Shown piece after piece: positions 36,658 to 52,437 of a DNA stretch of 64,000 bases. Position numbers and translations under genes: made by a program. Source of the DNA: Amorphoplanes digitatis. Lineage in GTDB: Bacteria > Actinomycetota > Actinomycetes > Mycobacteriales > Micromonosporaceae. Every line of letters starts with the position of its first letter. Position 1 is the first letter of the stretch. Where the stretch lies: contig NZ_JACHNH010000001.1 of assembly GCF_014205335.1 (NCBI RefSeq), positions 1,054,001 through 1,118,000 on the forward strand, in the 5' to 3' direction. The notes below the pieces were generated by a model. The model did no database searches. It was not told the DNA's origin and saw only the letters and a list, made by a program, of their open reading frames with translations.

Positions 36658-36940
36658 GAAGGTGCACCCGGTCCCGGTCAGCTTCGACGACAGGATCGAG
36701 GACGGGCTGCCCGAGGACGGCTGGGGCTGGGCCATCCGGCGGGCCGCACACGGCCGGCTCCGCGGCGTTGATGGTCTCCGCCCTGGAGATCGCCATCCGG
36801 CCGGACCTGCGGGCAGCGGGTTGTGTGGCCGGATGCCGGCGGCCGTGCGCGCCAACGTCGCCGCCCGCGGCTTCACGGACCTAGTCGCGCCGGTCCGGCC
36901 GACCGGCGCCCGAGGCAAACCCATCGACGCGGGACACACG
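36638..36940 (+). pseudogene. Frameshifted GNAT acetyltransferase remnant
   Basis: Three consecutive pieces in two frames reconstruct one GNAT family: VPVSFDDRIEDGLPEDGW (frame 2), then ALEIAIRPDLRAAG (frame 3, about 36773-36823), then RMPAAVRANVAARGFTDLVA plus PVRPTG (frame 2 again). Two compensating frameshifts and the missing C-terminal half show decay. No functional start is present. Together with the DUF62 remnant it fills the 650-bp gap between nei and the SAM hydrolase; bases 36941-37082 are simple GGCGCTG-rich sequence. Confidence 0.65.
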
Positions 36941-37082
36941 CGCCACCTCGGGGTCCGCCCGGTCCCGGTGATCGGCTCCAGTTCGACCGTGCCGCCGGCG
37001 ATGCCGTTGTGGCTGGGCGCGGCCGGGTGATGCCGTTGGCGCTGGGCGCTGGGCGCTGGGCGCGCCGTGTGGCGCTGTGTGG

Positions 37083-37868
37083 TCAGCGTTCGGCGACGCG
37101 GACGATGTCGCCGGGGCGGACCGAGAGGACGACGACCGCGCGGCCGCCGTTGACGGCGATCGCTACCCGCTGGGCCGAGTCCTCGTAGACGATCAGCTCG
37201 CCGGGCTGTGCGTCCGCGAACGTCTGCGCCCGGCGGGCCTTCACCCCGCCGACCACCAGCTCGGGACTGAGCCCGGAGAGCATCGCGCCGCCCGCGGCGA
37301 GCTGCACGTTGCCGAACCGGTCGACGGTGACGACCTCGGCCTCGAGCCAGCCGTCACCGACCGCCACCATCGGGTCGGGCAGCCGGACGATCGTGCCGGC
37401 GTCGACCGCCGGCCCGGCGTCGTTCAGCGGCGCCCCGAGCGCGAGGCGTGCGGCGGCCGGCGAGAACACGTCCCGGCCGTGGAACGTCCGCGAGACGTCG
37501 CCGAGCAGCCAGTCCTTATTGGTCAGCTCGACCACGGAGTCGATGCCGCCGAGCGCCTCCGCGGCCCAGACCAGCAACCCGTTGTCGGGCCCGACCAGGA
37601 CGCCGCCCGGCGTGCCGATCGCGATGCCCCGGCGATCCGAGCCGACGCCCGGATCGACGACCCCGACGTGCACGGACGCCGGCAGGTGCGGCGCGGTCTG
37701 CGCGAGCACCGCCGCGCCCCGCGCCACGTCGGCGGGCGGCACATGGTGTGTGATGTCGATGACCCGCACCTCAGGAGCGATACGCGCGATCGCACCGTGA
37801 CACGCTGCGGCAAATCCGTCGAATGTGCCGTAGTCGGTGGTGAGGCTGATCCATTTATAGCCGCCCAT
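37083..37868 (-). CDS. SAM hydroxide adenosyltransferase (DUF62)
   Basis: Member of the fluorinase/chlorinase superfamily that hydrolyses SAM to adenosine and methionine. ISLTTDYGTFDGF at the N-terminus carries D12. The hydrolase-type triad D72, R79 and H130 has the D-to-R spacing of 7 known for DUF62 enzymes, so halogenation is unlikely. ATG 37868 starts MGGYKWISLTTD; a longer frame to 37910 lacks support. The length of 261 aa is typical. The biological reason for SAM hydrolysis is unknown. Confidence 0.85.
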   Translation of the reverse strand: MGGYKWISLTTDYGTFDGFAAACHGAIARIAPEVRVIDITHHVPPADVARGAAVLAQTAPHLPASVHVGVVDPGVGSDRRGIAIGTPGGVLVGPDNGLLVWAAEALGGIDSVVELTNKDWLLGDVSRTFHGRDVFSPAAARLALGAPLNDAGPAVDAGTIVRLPDPMVAVGDGWLEAEVVTVDRFGNVQLAAGGAMLSGLSPELVVGGVKARRAQTFADAQPGELIVYEDSAQRVAIAVNGGRAVVVLSVRPGDIVRVAER

Positions 37869-37951
37869 GGTGGTCAACGTTACTGCCCTGGCACGCTCCG
37901 CGCGCGCCATGCGACCGGGCGCGTCGCGGCCCGTCTGGCAGGCTGGGACCC

Positions 37952-38881
37952 ATGCGTCTTGTGATCTTCACCGAACCCCAGCAGGGTGCCGGCTACGACG
38001 ACCTGCGGCGGGTGGCCCAGCTCGCCGAGGAGACGGGCTTCGACGGCTTCTTCCGCTCCGACCACTACGTGGCGATGGGCGGCGACGGCCTGCCCGGTCC
38101 CACGGACGCCTGGCTGACCCTCGCGGCGCTGGCCGTGCAGACGTCGACCATCCGGCTGGGCACCCTGGTGACCTCGGCGACGTTCCGCCTGCCGGGCCCG
38201 CTGGCGATCGGCGTGGCCCAGGTCGACGCGATGAGCGGCGGCCGGGTGGAGCTGGGCCTGGGCGCCGGCTGGTTCGAACGCGAACACGAGGCCTACGCGA
38301 TCCCGTTCCCGCCGCTGGGCGAGCGCTTCGATCGCCTGGAGGAGCAGCTGGAGATCATCGAAGGCCTGTGGACGACCCCGGTCGGAGCGACGTACTCCTT
38401 CACCGGCAAGCACTACCAGGTGGTCGACTCCCCGGCCCTGCCGAAGCCGGCCCAGTCGCCCCGCCCGCCGATCATCCTGGGCGGTTCCGGCAAGAAGCGC
38501 ACCCCGGCCCTGGCGGCCAGATTCGCGGACGAGTTCAACGCCCCGTTCACCAAGATCGAAGACCTGCCGGCCCGCTACGACCGGGTCCGCGCGGCGAGCT
38601 CGGAGATCGGCCGCCCCCGACCCCCGGCATTCTCGGCCGCAGCCGTCCTCTGCGTCGGCCGCGACGACGCCGAGGTACGCCGCCGCGCCACCGCGATCGG
38701 CCGCGACGTGGACGAGATGCGCGGCAACGGCGGCGTGGTAGGCACCCCCGACCAGGCAGTCGAGATCCTCGGCCGCTACGCCGAAGCCGGCGCCTCCCGG
38801 ATGTACCTGCAACTACTGGACCTGAACGACCTACACCACGTCGAGCTGGTAGCGACCGAGGTCGCACCCCAACTGACCTGA
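37952..38881 (+). CDS. LLM-class F420-dependent oxidoreductase
   Basis: Luciferase-like TIM-barrel oxidoreductase of 309 aa. Typical segments: SDHYVAMGGDG, TSTIRLGTLVTSATFRLPG, GGRVELGLGAGWFEREH and IILGGSGKKRTPALAARFADEFN, a pattern of actinobacterial F420-using members. The substrate is unknown. It is divergent from the SAM hydrolase gene with an 83-bp gap that must hold both promoters. The 289 bp after it contain no gene. Confidence 0.85.
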   Translation: MRLVIFTEPQQGAGYDDLRRVAQLAEETGFDGFFRSDHYVAMGGDGLPGPTDAWLTLAALAVQTSTIRLGTLVTSATFRLPGPLAIGVAQVDAMSGGRVELGLGAGWFEREHEAYAIPFPPLGERFDRLEEQLEIIEGLWTTPVGATYSFTGKHYQVVDSPALPKPAQSPRPPIILGGSGKKRTPALAARFADEFNAPFTKIEDLPARYDRVRAASSEIGRPRPPAFSAAAVLCVGRDDAEVRRRATAIGRDVDEMRGNGGVVGTPDQAVEILGRYAEAGASRMYLQLLDLNDLHHVELVATEVAPQLT

Positions 38882-39157
38882 ACCCTCCCGGCGCCAGCTG
38901 CCGGGCCGTGCCGGTCCCGTCAACTGGCGGCGACCGCGGCGGCGCTGCGATCGGTCCCGAATACCCACGGCGCGAGTCGCCGAGGCAGTGCTCCCCGGCC
39001 GCGATGGGCGCTGCGTCGGGGCTGATGGCGCAGCGCGGGAGTTGCCGTGGCAGTGGTCTCGGGGCGTGATGGTCTCGCGTCCGGGGTCTGACCTGGCGTC
39101 GGGCCGGCGGGTGCGCGGAAGGGTGACGGCGCGGCTGGACTGACCCGGGTCCTCTCG

Positions 39158-39170
39158 TAAAGTCTGATGC
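39158..39170 (+). promoter_or_regulatory. -10 element before the GNAT gene
   Basis: TAAAGT begins 13 bases before the GTG start. No Shine-Dalgarno lies between them, so a leaderless transcript is likely. Confidence 0.45.
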
Positions 39171-39713
39171 GTGGAGATTGTCACCGCGCGGCTCACTTTG
39201 CGTCGGCCCGTTCCCGCCGACCTCGAAACGATCTTCGCGATACACCATGATCCGAAAGCCTGCCTGCACAACCCTTCGGACCTGCTCGCCACTCGCGACG
39301 ACGCCGAGCACCTGTACGGCCGCTGGGACGAGCACTGGCGCCGGCACGGGTTCGGCTACTGGGTCATCCGGGACCGTGAACCGGAGAAGATCCTTGGCTT
39401 CGCGGGGGTGAAGGTGGTCCGCTTCCGCGAGATCGAGGTGCTGAACCTGTTCTACCGCCTGGACACCCGGGCGTGGGGTGCCGGCGTGGCCAGCGAGGCG
39501 GCCCAGGCCGTGGTGGCGTGGGCGAGCGAGCACCTGCCGGAGTGGACGGTCGTGGCCCGCGTCCGCCCGGACAATGTGGCCTCCCAGCGCGTGGCGTTCC
39601 GGGCTGGCCTGGCCCGCGCCGAACACCTCGACGACCAGGGCGAGGACGGCCTCGACTGGATCTTCGTCCTCCGCTGGCCTTACGACCCGGTCGAGCCCGC
39701 GACGACGGCCTGA
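39171..39713 (+). CDS. GNAT family N-acetyltransferase (RimJ/RimL type)
   Basis: Acetyltransferase of 180 aa. It begins IVTARLTLRRPVPADLE, the usual RimJ-like opening. The acetyl-CoA loop is WGAGVASEAAQA, followed by VRPDNVASQRVAFRAGL, the second diagnostic segment. It may modify a ribosomal protein N-terminus or a small molecule. The G-rich repeat array begins about 100 bases after its stop. Confidence 0.85.
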   Translation: MEIVTARLTLRRPVPADLETIFAIHHDPKACLHNPSDLLATRDDAEHLYGRWDEHWRRHGFGYWVIRDREPEKILGFAGVKVVRFREIEVLNLFYRLDTRAWGAGVASEAAQAVVAWASEHLPEWTVVARVRPDNVASQRVAFRAGLARAEHLDDQGEDGLDWIFVLRWPYDPVEPATTA

Positions 39714-40832
<1,119 letters not shown>

Positions 40833-41004
40833 GCGGGCAGTATCCCGTGCACCCCGTGCCGACAGCCGACCCACCCACCGCCGCCCAACGGCCCAGGCAG
40901 ACCCGCCCCCACCACCCCGCGCCTGCGGCGAACAGCCAGCCCAGCCCCCGACGAGCTGATCGACGTTGTCGGCGGACGGCACCGCTGTCCGGCACCGGAG
41001 GCCC

Positions 41005-41222
41005 GGAGGCGGTGGTCGGCTGGGTGGTGGCTGACGGCGGTGGTCGGCGTGGCGATGGCTGATGGCGGTGGGTGGCATGGCGATGTTGGGCGGTGGTGGG
41101 TGGCACGGCGATGGCTGACGGGTGGTGGGTGGCACGGCGGTGGTGGGCGGCGGTGGGTGACATGGCGGTGGTGGGCGGCAGCGGTCGGCACGGTGGTGGG
41201 TGACAGGGTGGCGTGGTTGGCA
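41005..41222 (+). repeat. Degenerate GGTGG-rich repeat array at the lhr 3' end
   Basis: About 215 bp of imperfect 25-30-bp units built from GGTGGTGGGTGGCACGG and CGATGGCTGA-like blocks. It fills the 392-bp gap between the HAD gene and lhr and touches the lhr stop codon. The other part of the gap (40833-41004) holds a CCCACC-rich stretch and no supported gene. Frames reading through it are low-complexity. Confidence 0.75.
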
Positions 41223-41224
41223 GG

Positions 41225-45781
<4,557 letters not shown>

Positions 45782-45986
45782 GGTGCTCCCCGGGTGTGAC
45801 AGAAACCGGCGGCCGGGCGAAACATCCGCCGGGCGGGCCGACGACCGAGGCGGGAACCAAACAGACGTCAGCGGACACGGCGGGCACTTGCGCTTGACCG
45901 GACGGGCCATGGTGGTCTTCCAGTGACGTACGGCACATTGAGGGCTCGAAGGCAGGCATCGACGATGCCGAACGACAGGAGGCGCC

Positions 45987-46868
45987 GTGTCCGAGCACGT
46001 CGATCCCGTACGGCGCCTCGCCGGCGCGGTGGCGGCGCTGGCCGCGCTGGCCGCCGTCGTCCTCGCCGCGACCCCGGCGAGGGCGGCCGGCGCCGGCTAC
46101 GTCCGCCTGGCGCACCTCTCGCCCGACACGCCCGCCGTCGACGTCTACCTCAAGTCCGACTCGGGAGCGGTCCGGGACCAGAAGTTCGACGGCGTCGCGT
46201 ACGGCGCGATGTCCGACTACCTGCGCCTGCCCACCGGCATGTACTCGGTGGCGATGCGCCGGGCCGGCGCGGTCGCGAGCACCCCGCCGGTGCTGACCAC
46301 GCAGGTGACGGTCACCGCCGGCGCCGCGTACACGGTCGCCGGGGTCGGCCGGTATGCCGACCTCGGCCTGCGCGTCCTCAAGGACGACCTCCGGTTGCCG
46401 GACGCCGGCGAGTCCAAGATCCGAATCATCCAGGCATCGGTGAAGGCGCCGGTCCTCGACGTCGGCGGCGCGAACGGCAAGACCATCGCGGACGCCGTCC
46501 AGTTCGCCACCACGACCGCGTACCGCGAGGTCAACCCCGGCAAATGGACGGTCCGGGTGACGCCGAGCGGTGGCGGCGAGACCAGCGACCTGCCGTGCAC
46601 GCTCGGCGCCGGCAACGTCTATTCCCTGCTCGTCCTCGACGACAAGAGCGGCGGCCTGAAGCCCGAGCTGCACATCGACGCAGCCCGCCAGGGCACGGTG
46701 CCGCGCGGCGGCGTCGCCACCGGCGGTGGCGGCACCCGGCCGCGGTCCCCGCTGCCGGCCGCGCTGATCCTCGTGGGCCTCGCCGCGTCGCTCACCGGCG
46801 CGCTGTTCCTGGCGCTCCGGCGACACCCGCGCGAGGACGCGCTCCGGCGGCACCCGCGCGACGACTGA
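45987..46868 (+). CDS. Exported DUF4397 protein with C-terminal anchor
   Basis: A 293-aa surface protein. Signal peptide at about 1-34, two DUF4397 beta-sandwich halves (YVRLAHLSPDTPAVDVYL opens the first; SKIRIIQASVKAPVLDV the second), a Gly-rich linker, a membrane helix (about 250-276) and a basic tail with the repeat RRHPR-D. There is no LPXTG. The GTG follows AGGAGG. It sits 11 bases upstream of a class F sortase gene, a common pairing, but the link is not proven. Confidence 0.82.
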   Translation: MSEHVDPVRRLAGAVAALAALAAVVLAATPARAAGAGYVRLAHLSPDTPAVDVYLKSDSGAVRDQKFDGVAYGAMSDYLRLPTGMYSVAMRRAGAVASTPPVLTTQVTVTAGAAYTVAGVGRYADLGLRVLKDDLRLPDAGESKIRIIQASVKAPVLDVGGANGKTIADAVQFATTTAYREVNPGKWTVRVTPSGGGETSDLPCTLGAGNVYSLLVLDDKSGGLKPELHIDAARQGTVPRGGVATGGGGTRPRSPLPAALILVGLAASLTGALFLALRRHPREDALRRHPRDD

Positions 46869-46879
46869 CGCCGTACCCG

Positions 46880-47602
46880 ATGGCCGCCGCAGACCCGGCC
46901 GGGCCGGAAGATGAGTCCGTGCCGGCCGGGACCGTCCATTCACCCGTACGCCGGGCGGCGCTGCGCGTCGCCCTCGCGATCGCGATCCCCCTGCTGGTGG
47001 GACTCGTCGTCGCCACGGAGGGACCGAACGCCGGCGGCACCGTTCGCTGGGGCGCCTCCGCGAGCCCGGCCCCGCCGGCCGCCGAGCCGACGTCCGCGGC
47101 GCCCGGCTCCGCGAGCCCGGCGACGGTGGCGCCCAACCCGTTCCGTACCGTTCCCCAGGATCTCAGCGGTCCGCCCACCCGGCTGCGGGTCAGGTCGATC
47201 GGCATCGACACCGCCCTGGAGACCCTGCGCCTCGGCACCGGCGGCGAGCTGCAGCCGCCCCGGGACTACGACCGGGCAGGCTGGTACGCCGACGGCACCG
47301 CACCGGGCGACCTCGGCCCTGCCGTCCTCGCCGGTCACGTCGACTCCAAGCGCGGCCCGGCGATCTTCTTCCGGCTCCGCGAGCTCCGGCCCGGCGACCG
47401 CATCGAGGTGGTCCGCGGCGGCCGTACGCTGAGCTTCACCGTCACCACGACGGCCTGGTACCCGAAGACCGCCTTTCCCTCCGAAAAGGTCTACGGCCCG
47501 ACCCCCGACCGGCAGTTACGGCTGATCACCTGCGGCGGCGTCTTCGACCGGAGCCTGAGGTCCTACCGGGACAACCTGGTGGTCTACGCGGCGGCCGGGT
47601 GA
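46880..47602 (+). CDS. Class F sortase
   Basis: Membrane-anchored transpeptidase-type enzyme of 240 aa. One N-terminal helix (about 25-46), a Pro/Ala/Ser spacer, and the sortase barrel from about 98. The active-site residues are H153 (LAGHVDS), C218 (LITCGG) and R227 or R230 (SLRSYRDN). Class F enzymes are typical of actinobacteria and their targets are poorly known. It is adjacent to the DUF4397 gene, which suggests a shared function at the surface. Confidence 0.88.
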   Translation: MAAADPAGPEDESVPAGTVHSPVRRAALRVALAIAIPLLVGLVVATEGPNAGGTVRWGASASPAPPAAEPTSAAPGSASPATVAPNPFRTVPQDLSGPPTRLRVRSIGIDTALETLRLGTGGELQPPRDYDRAGWYADGTAPGDLGPAVLAGHVDSKRGPAIFFRLRELRPGDRIEVVRGGRTLSFTVTTTAWYPKTAFPSEKVYGPTPDRQLRLITCGGVFDRSLRSYRDNLVVYAAAG

Positions 47603-47664
47603 TCGGCGTTCCCCCGGCCGGGCGCCGGTGACTATCCTGGTCGGGAAGCGACGGGTGGAGGCTG

Positions 47665-49359
47665 ATGGCGGTCAGGCGAATGCTCATCGCCGGTCGGTAT
47701 CGTCTCCTCGAGCCGGTCGGCTCCGGCGGCATGGGCCGGGTCTGGCTCGCCCGCGACGAGATGCTGGACCGCGACGTCGCCGTCAAGGAGTTCGTTCCTC
47801 CGAACTGGATGACCGACGACGAGAAGGCCCGGCTCCGCACCCGTACGCTGCGCGAGGCCCGCAGCGCCGCCCGCCTCAACCACCCGCACGTGATCCGCAT
47901 CTACGACGTCGTGCACGCCCGGGACCTGCCCTGGATCGTGATGGAGTACGTGCCGTCGCGCTCGCTCTACCAGGTGCTCGGCGAGGACGGCCCGTTCGCG
48001 CCGGCGGAGGCCGCCCGGATCGGCCTCGACGTGCTGGAGGCGATCACCGCCGCGCACCGGGCCGGCGTGCTGCACCGCGACGTGAAGCCGCACAACGTCC
48101 TGATCGGCCACGACGGCCGGGTGGTGCTCACCGACTTCGGCCTCGCCACGTTCGTCGACGACGGCTCGGTGACGGGCCCGGGCCTGGTCGTCGGCTCGCC
48201 GCAGTACGTCTCGCCGGAGCGCGCCCGCGACGGCGCCTCCACGGTGGAGTCCGACCTGTGGTCCTTCGGCGCGACCCTGTACGCGGCCGTCGAGGGGCGC
48301 TCGCCGTTCGCCCGCGACAACGCCATGGCGACGCTGATGGCGCTGGCCACGGAGGAGCCCGATCCGCCGCGCCTGGCCGGGCCGCTGGCGCCGGTGCTCA
48401 CCGGCCTGCTGCGGCGCGAGCCGGTCGAGCGGCTGACCGCCCGCGAGGCGGAGATGCTGCTGCGCGTGGTCGTCGCGCAGGACGCCGTCGTGCTGGCCGC
48501 GCAGCCCACGAGCGGTCGTGTGGCCGTACCGTCGCCGCGGAGGCCGCCCGACGACGAGCCCGCGCGATCGTCTGCCTTGGCCCTGCCCGGACCCACCACC
48601 GAGCCGGAGGGTACGCACATCCCGGCGCAGCGCGGCGGACCGCCGCGGGTCCCGTCCCGTCCGCGGCGGCGACTCGCCGTCGCCGGGCTGGTCGCGCTTG
48701 TCATGCTCGCCGGTGGCGGCGTCGCCGCCGGGATGGCGCTGCGCGGCGACGCGGACCCCGGCCTCGCCCGCGGCGTCACGCCGAGCGTCGCGACGACCTC
48801 CGGCGCGGGCGGCGGCGCGGGCGGTTTCAGCCCGGTCAACTGCGAGAGTCCGGTCCGCGCCGAGCTGCCCACCACGCCCCTGGCGGGCGCGGCCAAGCTG
48901 CGCGGCGGATGGGCGCTCTACGACGGCTGGTCCTACTTCACCGACCCGTCCGGGTTCCACATCGCGGTTCCGGACGGCTGGACCTACGAGACCATCGGCA
49001 CGACGATCTGTTTCCGCGACCCGGGCAGCGTCCGGATCCTCAGCGTCGATCCCGCGCGCAGCCCGCAGGGCGACCCGGTGCAGGCCTGCCGCAAGGAGGC
49101 GGCCCGGCTGCGGGCCGCGGGCGACCTGCCGGGCTACCGGCAGCTGCGGATCGACCGGGTGCCCGGCCTGGCCCGGGCGGCGGACTGGGAGTACACATAC
49201 GACGGCAGTACCGGCGGGCGGATGCACGCGATGACCCGGTGGCGGGCGGCGAACGACGGCAAGGCGTACGCGATCGGCCTGATGACCCGCGAACTGGACT
49301 GGCCTGGCAATTTCGAGAAATGGGGCATGATCCAGAGCACGTTCTACACGGACGGCTGA
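47665..49359 (+). CDS. Membrane Ser/Thr protein kinase (PknB type)
   Basis: Eukaryotic-like kinase of 564 aa. Catalytic domain at about 11-270: Gly-rich loop GSGGMG (19-24), K41, HRDVKPHN (137-144, D139 catalytic), DFG (157-159). A Pro/Arg-rich juxtamembrane part, one membrane helix at about 332-355, and an extracellular domain (about 385-564, FHIAVPDGWTY...) of unknown fold follow. There are no PASTA repeats, so the ligand is not obviously peptidoglycan. It follows the sortase gene by 62 bases. Confidence 0.9.
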   Translation: MAVRRMLIAGRYRLLEPVGSGGMGRVWLARDEMLDRDVAVKEFVPPNWMTDDEKARLRTRTLREARSAARLNHPHVIRIYDVVHARDLPWIVMEYVPSRSLYQVLGEDGPFAPAEAARIGLDVLEAITAAHRAGVLHRDVKPHNVLIGHDGRVVLTDFGLATFVDDGSVTGPGLVVGSPQYVSPERARDGASTVESDLWSFGATLYAAVEGRSPFARDNAMATLMALATEEPDPPRLAGPLAPVLTGLLRREPVERLTAREAEMLLRVVVAQDAVVLAAQPTSGRVAVPSPRRPPDDEPARSSALALPGPTTEPEGTHIPAQRGGPPRVPSRPRRRLAVAGLVALVMLAGGGVAAGMALRGDADPGLARGVTPSVATTSGAGGGAGGFSPVNCESPVRAELPTTPLAGAAKLRGGWALYDGWSYFTDPSGFHIAVPDGWTYETIGTTICFRDPGSVRILSVDPARSPQGDPVQACRKEAARLRAAGDLPGYRQLRIDRVPGLARAADWEYTYDGSTGGRMHAMTRWRAANDGKAYAIGLMTRELDWPGNFEKWGMIQSTFYTDG

Positions 49360-49388
49360 ATTATGGCTCAACCGATATGAGTCCATAG

Positions 49389-50990
<1,602 letters not shown>

Positions 50991-51001
50991 CCGTCCGACG
51001 G

Positions 51002-51041
51002 GCGAGGGTACGGCTTCGGTCGTACCCTCGCTCGGGTTTCT
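51002..51041 (+). terminator. Terminator after the M28 peptidase
   Basis: Perfect 11-bp arms GCGAGGGTACG and CGTACCCTCGC with an 8-base loop are followed by TCGGGTTTCTC. Confidence 0.75.
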
Positions 51042-51135
51042 CACAGCAGGTGTCCAGCGATCGCTGATATCTTTTGCGCATGATCGGCAGTATCCGGCCG
51101 GGCTCGGCCCGGCTTGCAGTCCTTGCGGAACCACC

Positions 51136-52437
51136 ATGTTGATCCTGGTCGGTCTACTGCTCGTCATCCTGGTCACGGCGGTGACCGGCTATTTCGTGGC
51201 CCAGGAGTTCGGCTACGTCGCCGTCGACCGCAGCCGCCTGCGCCAGCAGGCCGAGCGCGGCGACAAGGCGTCTGCCCGCGCCCTGAAGGTCACCGAACGC
51301 CTCTCCTTCGTGCTGTCCGGCGCGCAGCTCGGCATCACCGTCACCGCGCTGATCGTCGGTTACGTCGCCCAGCCGTACCTCGGCGAGGGCATGGCCGACC
51401 TGTTCGGCCAGGCCGGCGTGCCCACCGCGGTCACCGGTCCGCTCTCGTTCGTGCTGGCGCTGCTCATCGCGACCGTCGTGCAGATGGTCCTCGGTGAGCT
51501 GGCGCCCAAGAACCTCGCGATCGTCCGCTCGGAGGCCCTGGCGAAGGCGCTCGGCCGGTCGACCCTGTTCTACCTGGCCGTCTTCGGGCCGATCATCAAG
51601 CTCTTCGACAAGGCGGCGGCCGGGCTGCTGCGCCGGATCGGCATCGAGCCGATCGAGGAGCTGCCCGAGGGCGCCACCGAGGAGGACCTCGAGCAGATCA
51701 TCGCCGAGTCCCGGGCCGGGGGACACCTCGACCCGGAGCTGTCGGCGCTGCTCGACCGCGGCCTCGACTTCCGCCGCCGGACGGCGTCCGAGGTGATGGT
51801 CCCGCGAGTGGACGTGGTCACGGTCCGCGCCACCGACCCGGCGTCGCGGGTCGTCGCGCTGCTGGACACCGGCCGGTCGCGTTTCCCGGTACGCGCGGGC
51901 ACCGGCGTCGACGAGATCATCGGCGTGGTCGGCATCACGGACGTGCTACCGGTGCCGCCGGCCGCGCGCCCGACGGTCCAGGCCGAGACGCTGATGGCCC
52001 CGCCGCTCTTCGTACCGGCCTCGCTGCGGCTGCCGGCCGTGCTGGACCGGCTGCGCGGCGACCACCGCCAGCTCGCCTGCGTCGTCGACGAATTCGGGGG
52101 CTTCGCCGGCATCATCACCCTCGAGGACATCGCGGAGGAGCTGGTCGGGCCGATCCGCGACGAGGACGACCTGCCCGAGCCGTCCCCCGCCCGCCAGGAC
52201 GACGGCTCGTGGATCGTGCCGGCCCGCTGGCGCATCGACGAGGTCACCGACGCGACCGGCGTCGAGTTGCCGGAAAGCTCCGAATACGACACCGTGTCGG
52301 GTTTGGTGATGTCCGAGCTCGGCCGGGTGCCGCAGGTCGGCGACTCTGTGCTGCTGGCCTCCGGCGCGGCGCTGGCCGTGCTCTCGGTGAAACGGCACGT
52401 GCCCGGCTCCGTACGCCTCACCGGGGGATCTCGATGA
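51136..52437 (+). CDS. CNNM/HlyC-CorC family membrane protein, long form
   Basis: Protein of 433 aa. The N-terminal DUF21/CNNM transmembrane domain (about 1-190; GELAPKNLAI near residue 120) is followed by two CBS domains (about 210-340) and a C-terminal CorC_HlyC transporter-associated domain (about 350-430). Members are linked to Mg2+ or other cation homeostasis. It overlaps the next gene by 4 bases (ATGA), and that gene encodes a second, shorter family member. Confidence 0.9.
   Translation: MLILVGLLLVILVTAVTGYFVAQEFGYVAVDRSRLRQQAERGDKASARALKVTERLSFVLSGAQLGITVTALIVGYVAQPYLGEGMADLFGQAGVPTAVTGPLSFVLALLIATVVQMVLGELAPKNLAIVRSEALAKALGRSTLFYLAVFGPIIKLFDKAAAGLLRRIGIEPIEELPEGATEEDLEQIIAESRAGGHLDPELSALLDRGLDFRRRTASEVMVPRVDVVTVRATDPASRVVALLDTGRSRFPVRAGTGVDEIIGVVGITDVLPVPPAARPTVQAETLMAPPLFVPASLRLPAVLDRLRGDHRQLACVVDEFGGFAGIITLEDIAEELVGPIRDEDDLPEPSPARQDDGSWIVPARWRIDEVTDATGVELPESSEYDTVSGLVMSELGRVPQVGDSVLLASGAALAVLSVKRHVPGSVRLTGGSR

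Noticed and set aside
37952..38881. F420-dependent glucose-6-phosphate dehydrogenase
   Set aside because: The general LLM pattern is clear, but I see nothing in the sequence that assigns this specific substrate.
45782..45910. N-terminal extension of Lhr
   Set aside because: The extension lacks family similarity and the internal ATG has a good Shine-Dalgarno.
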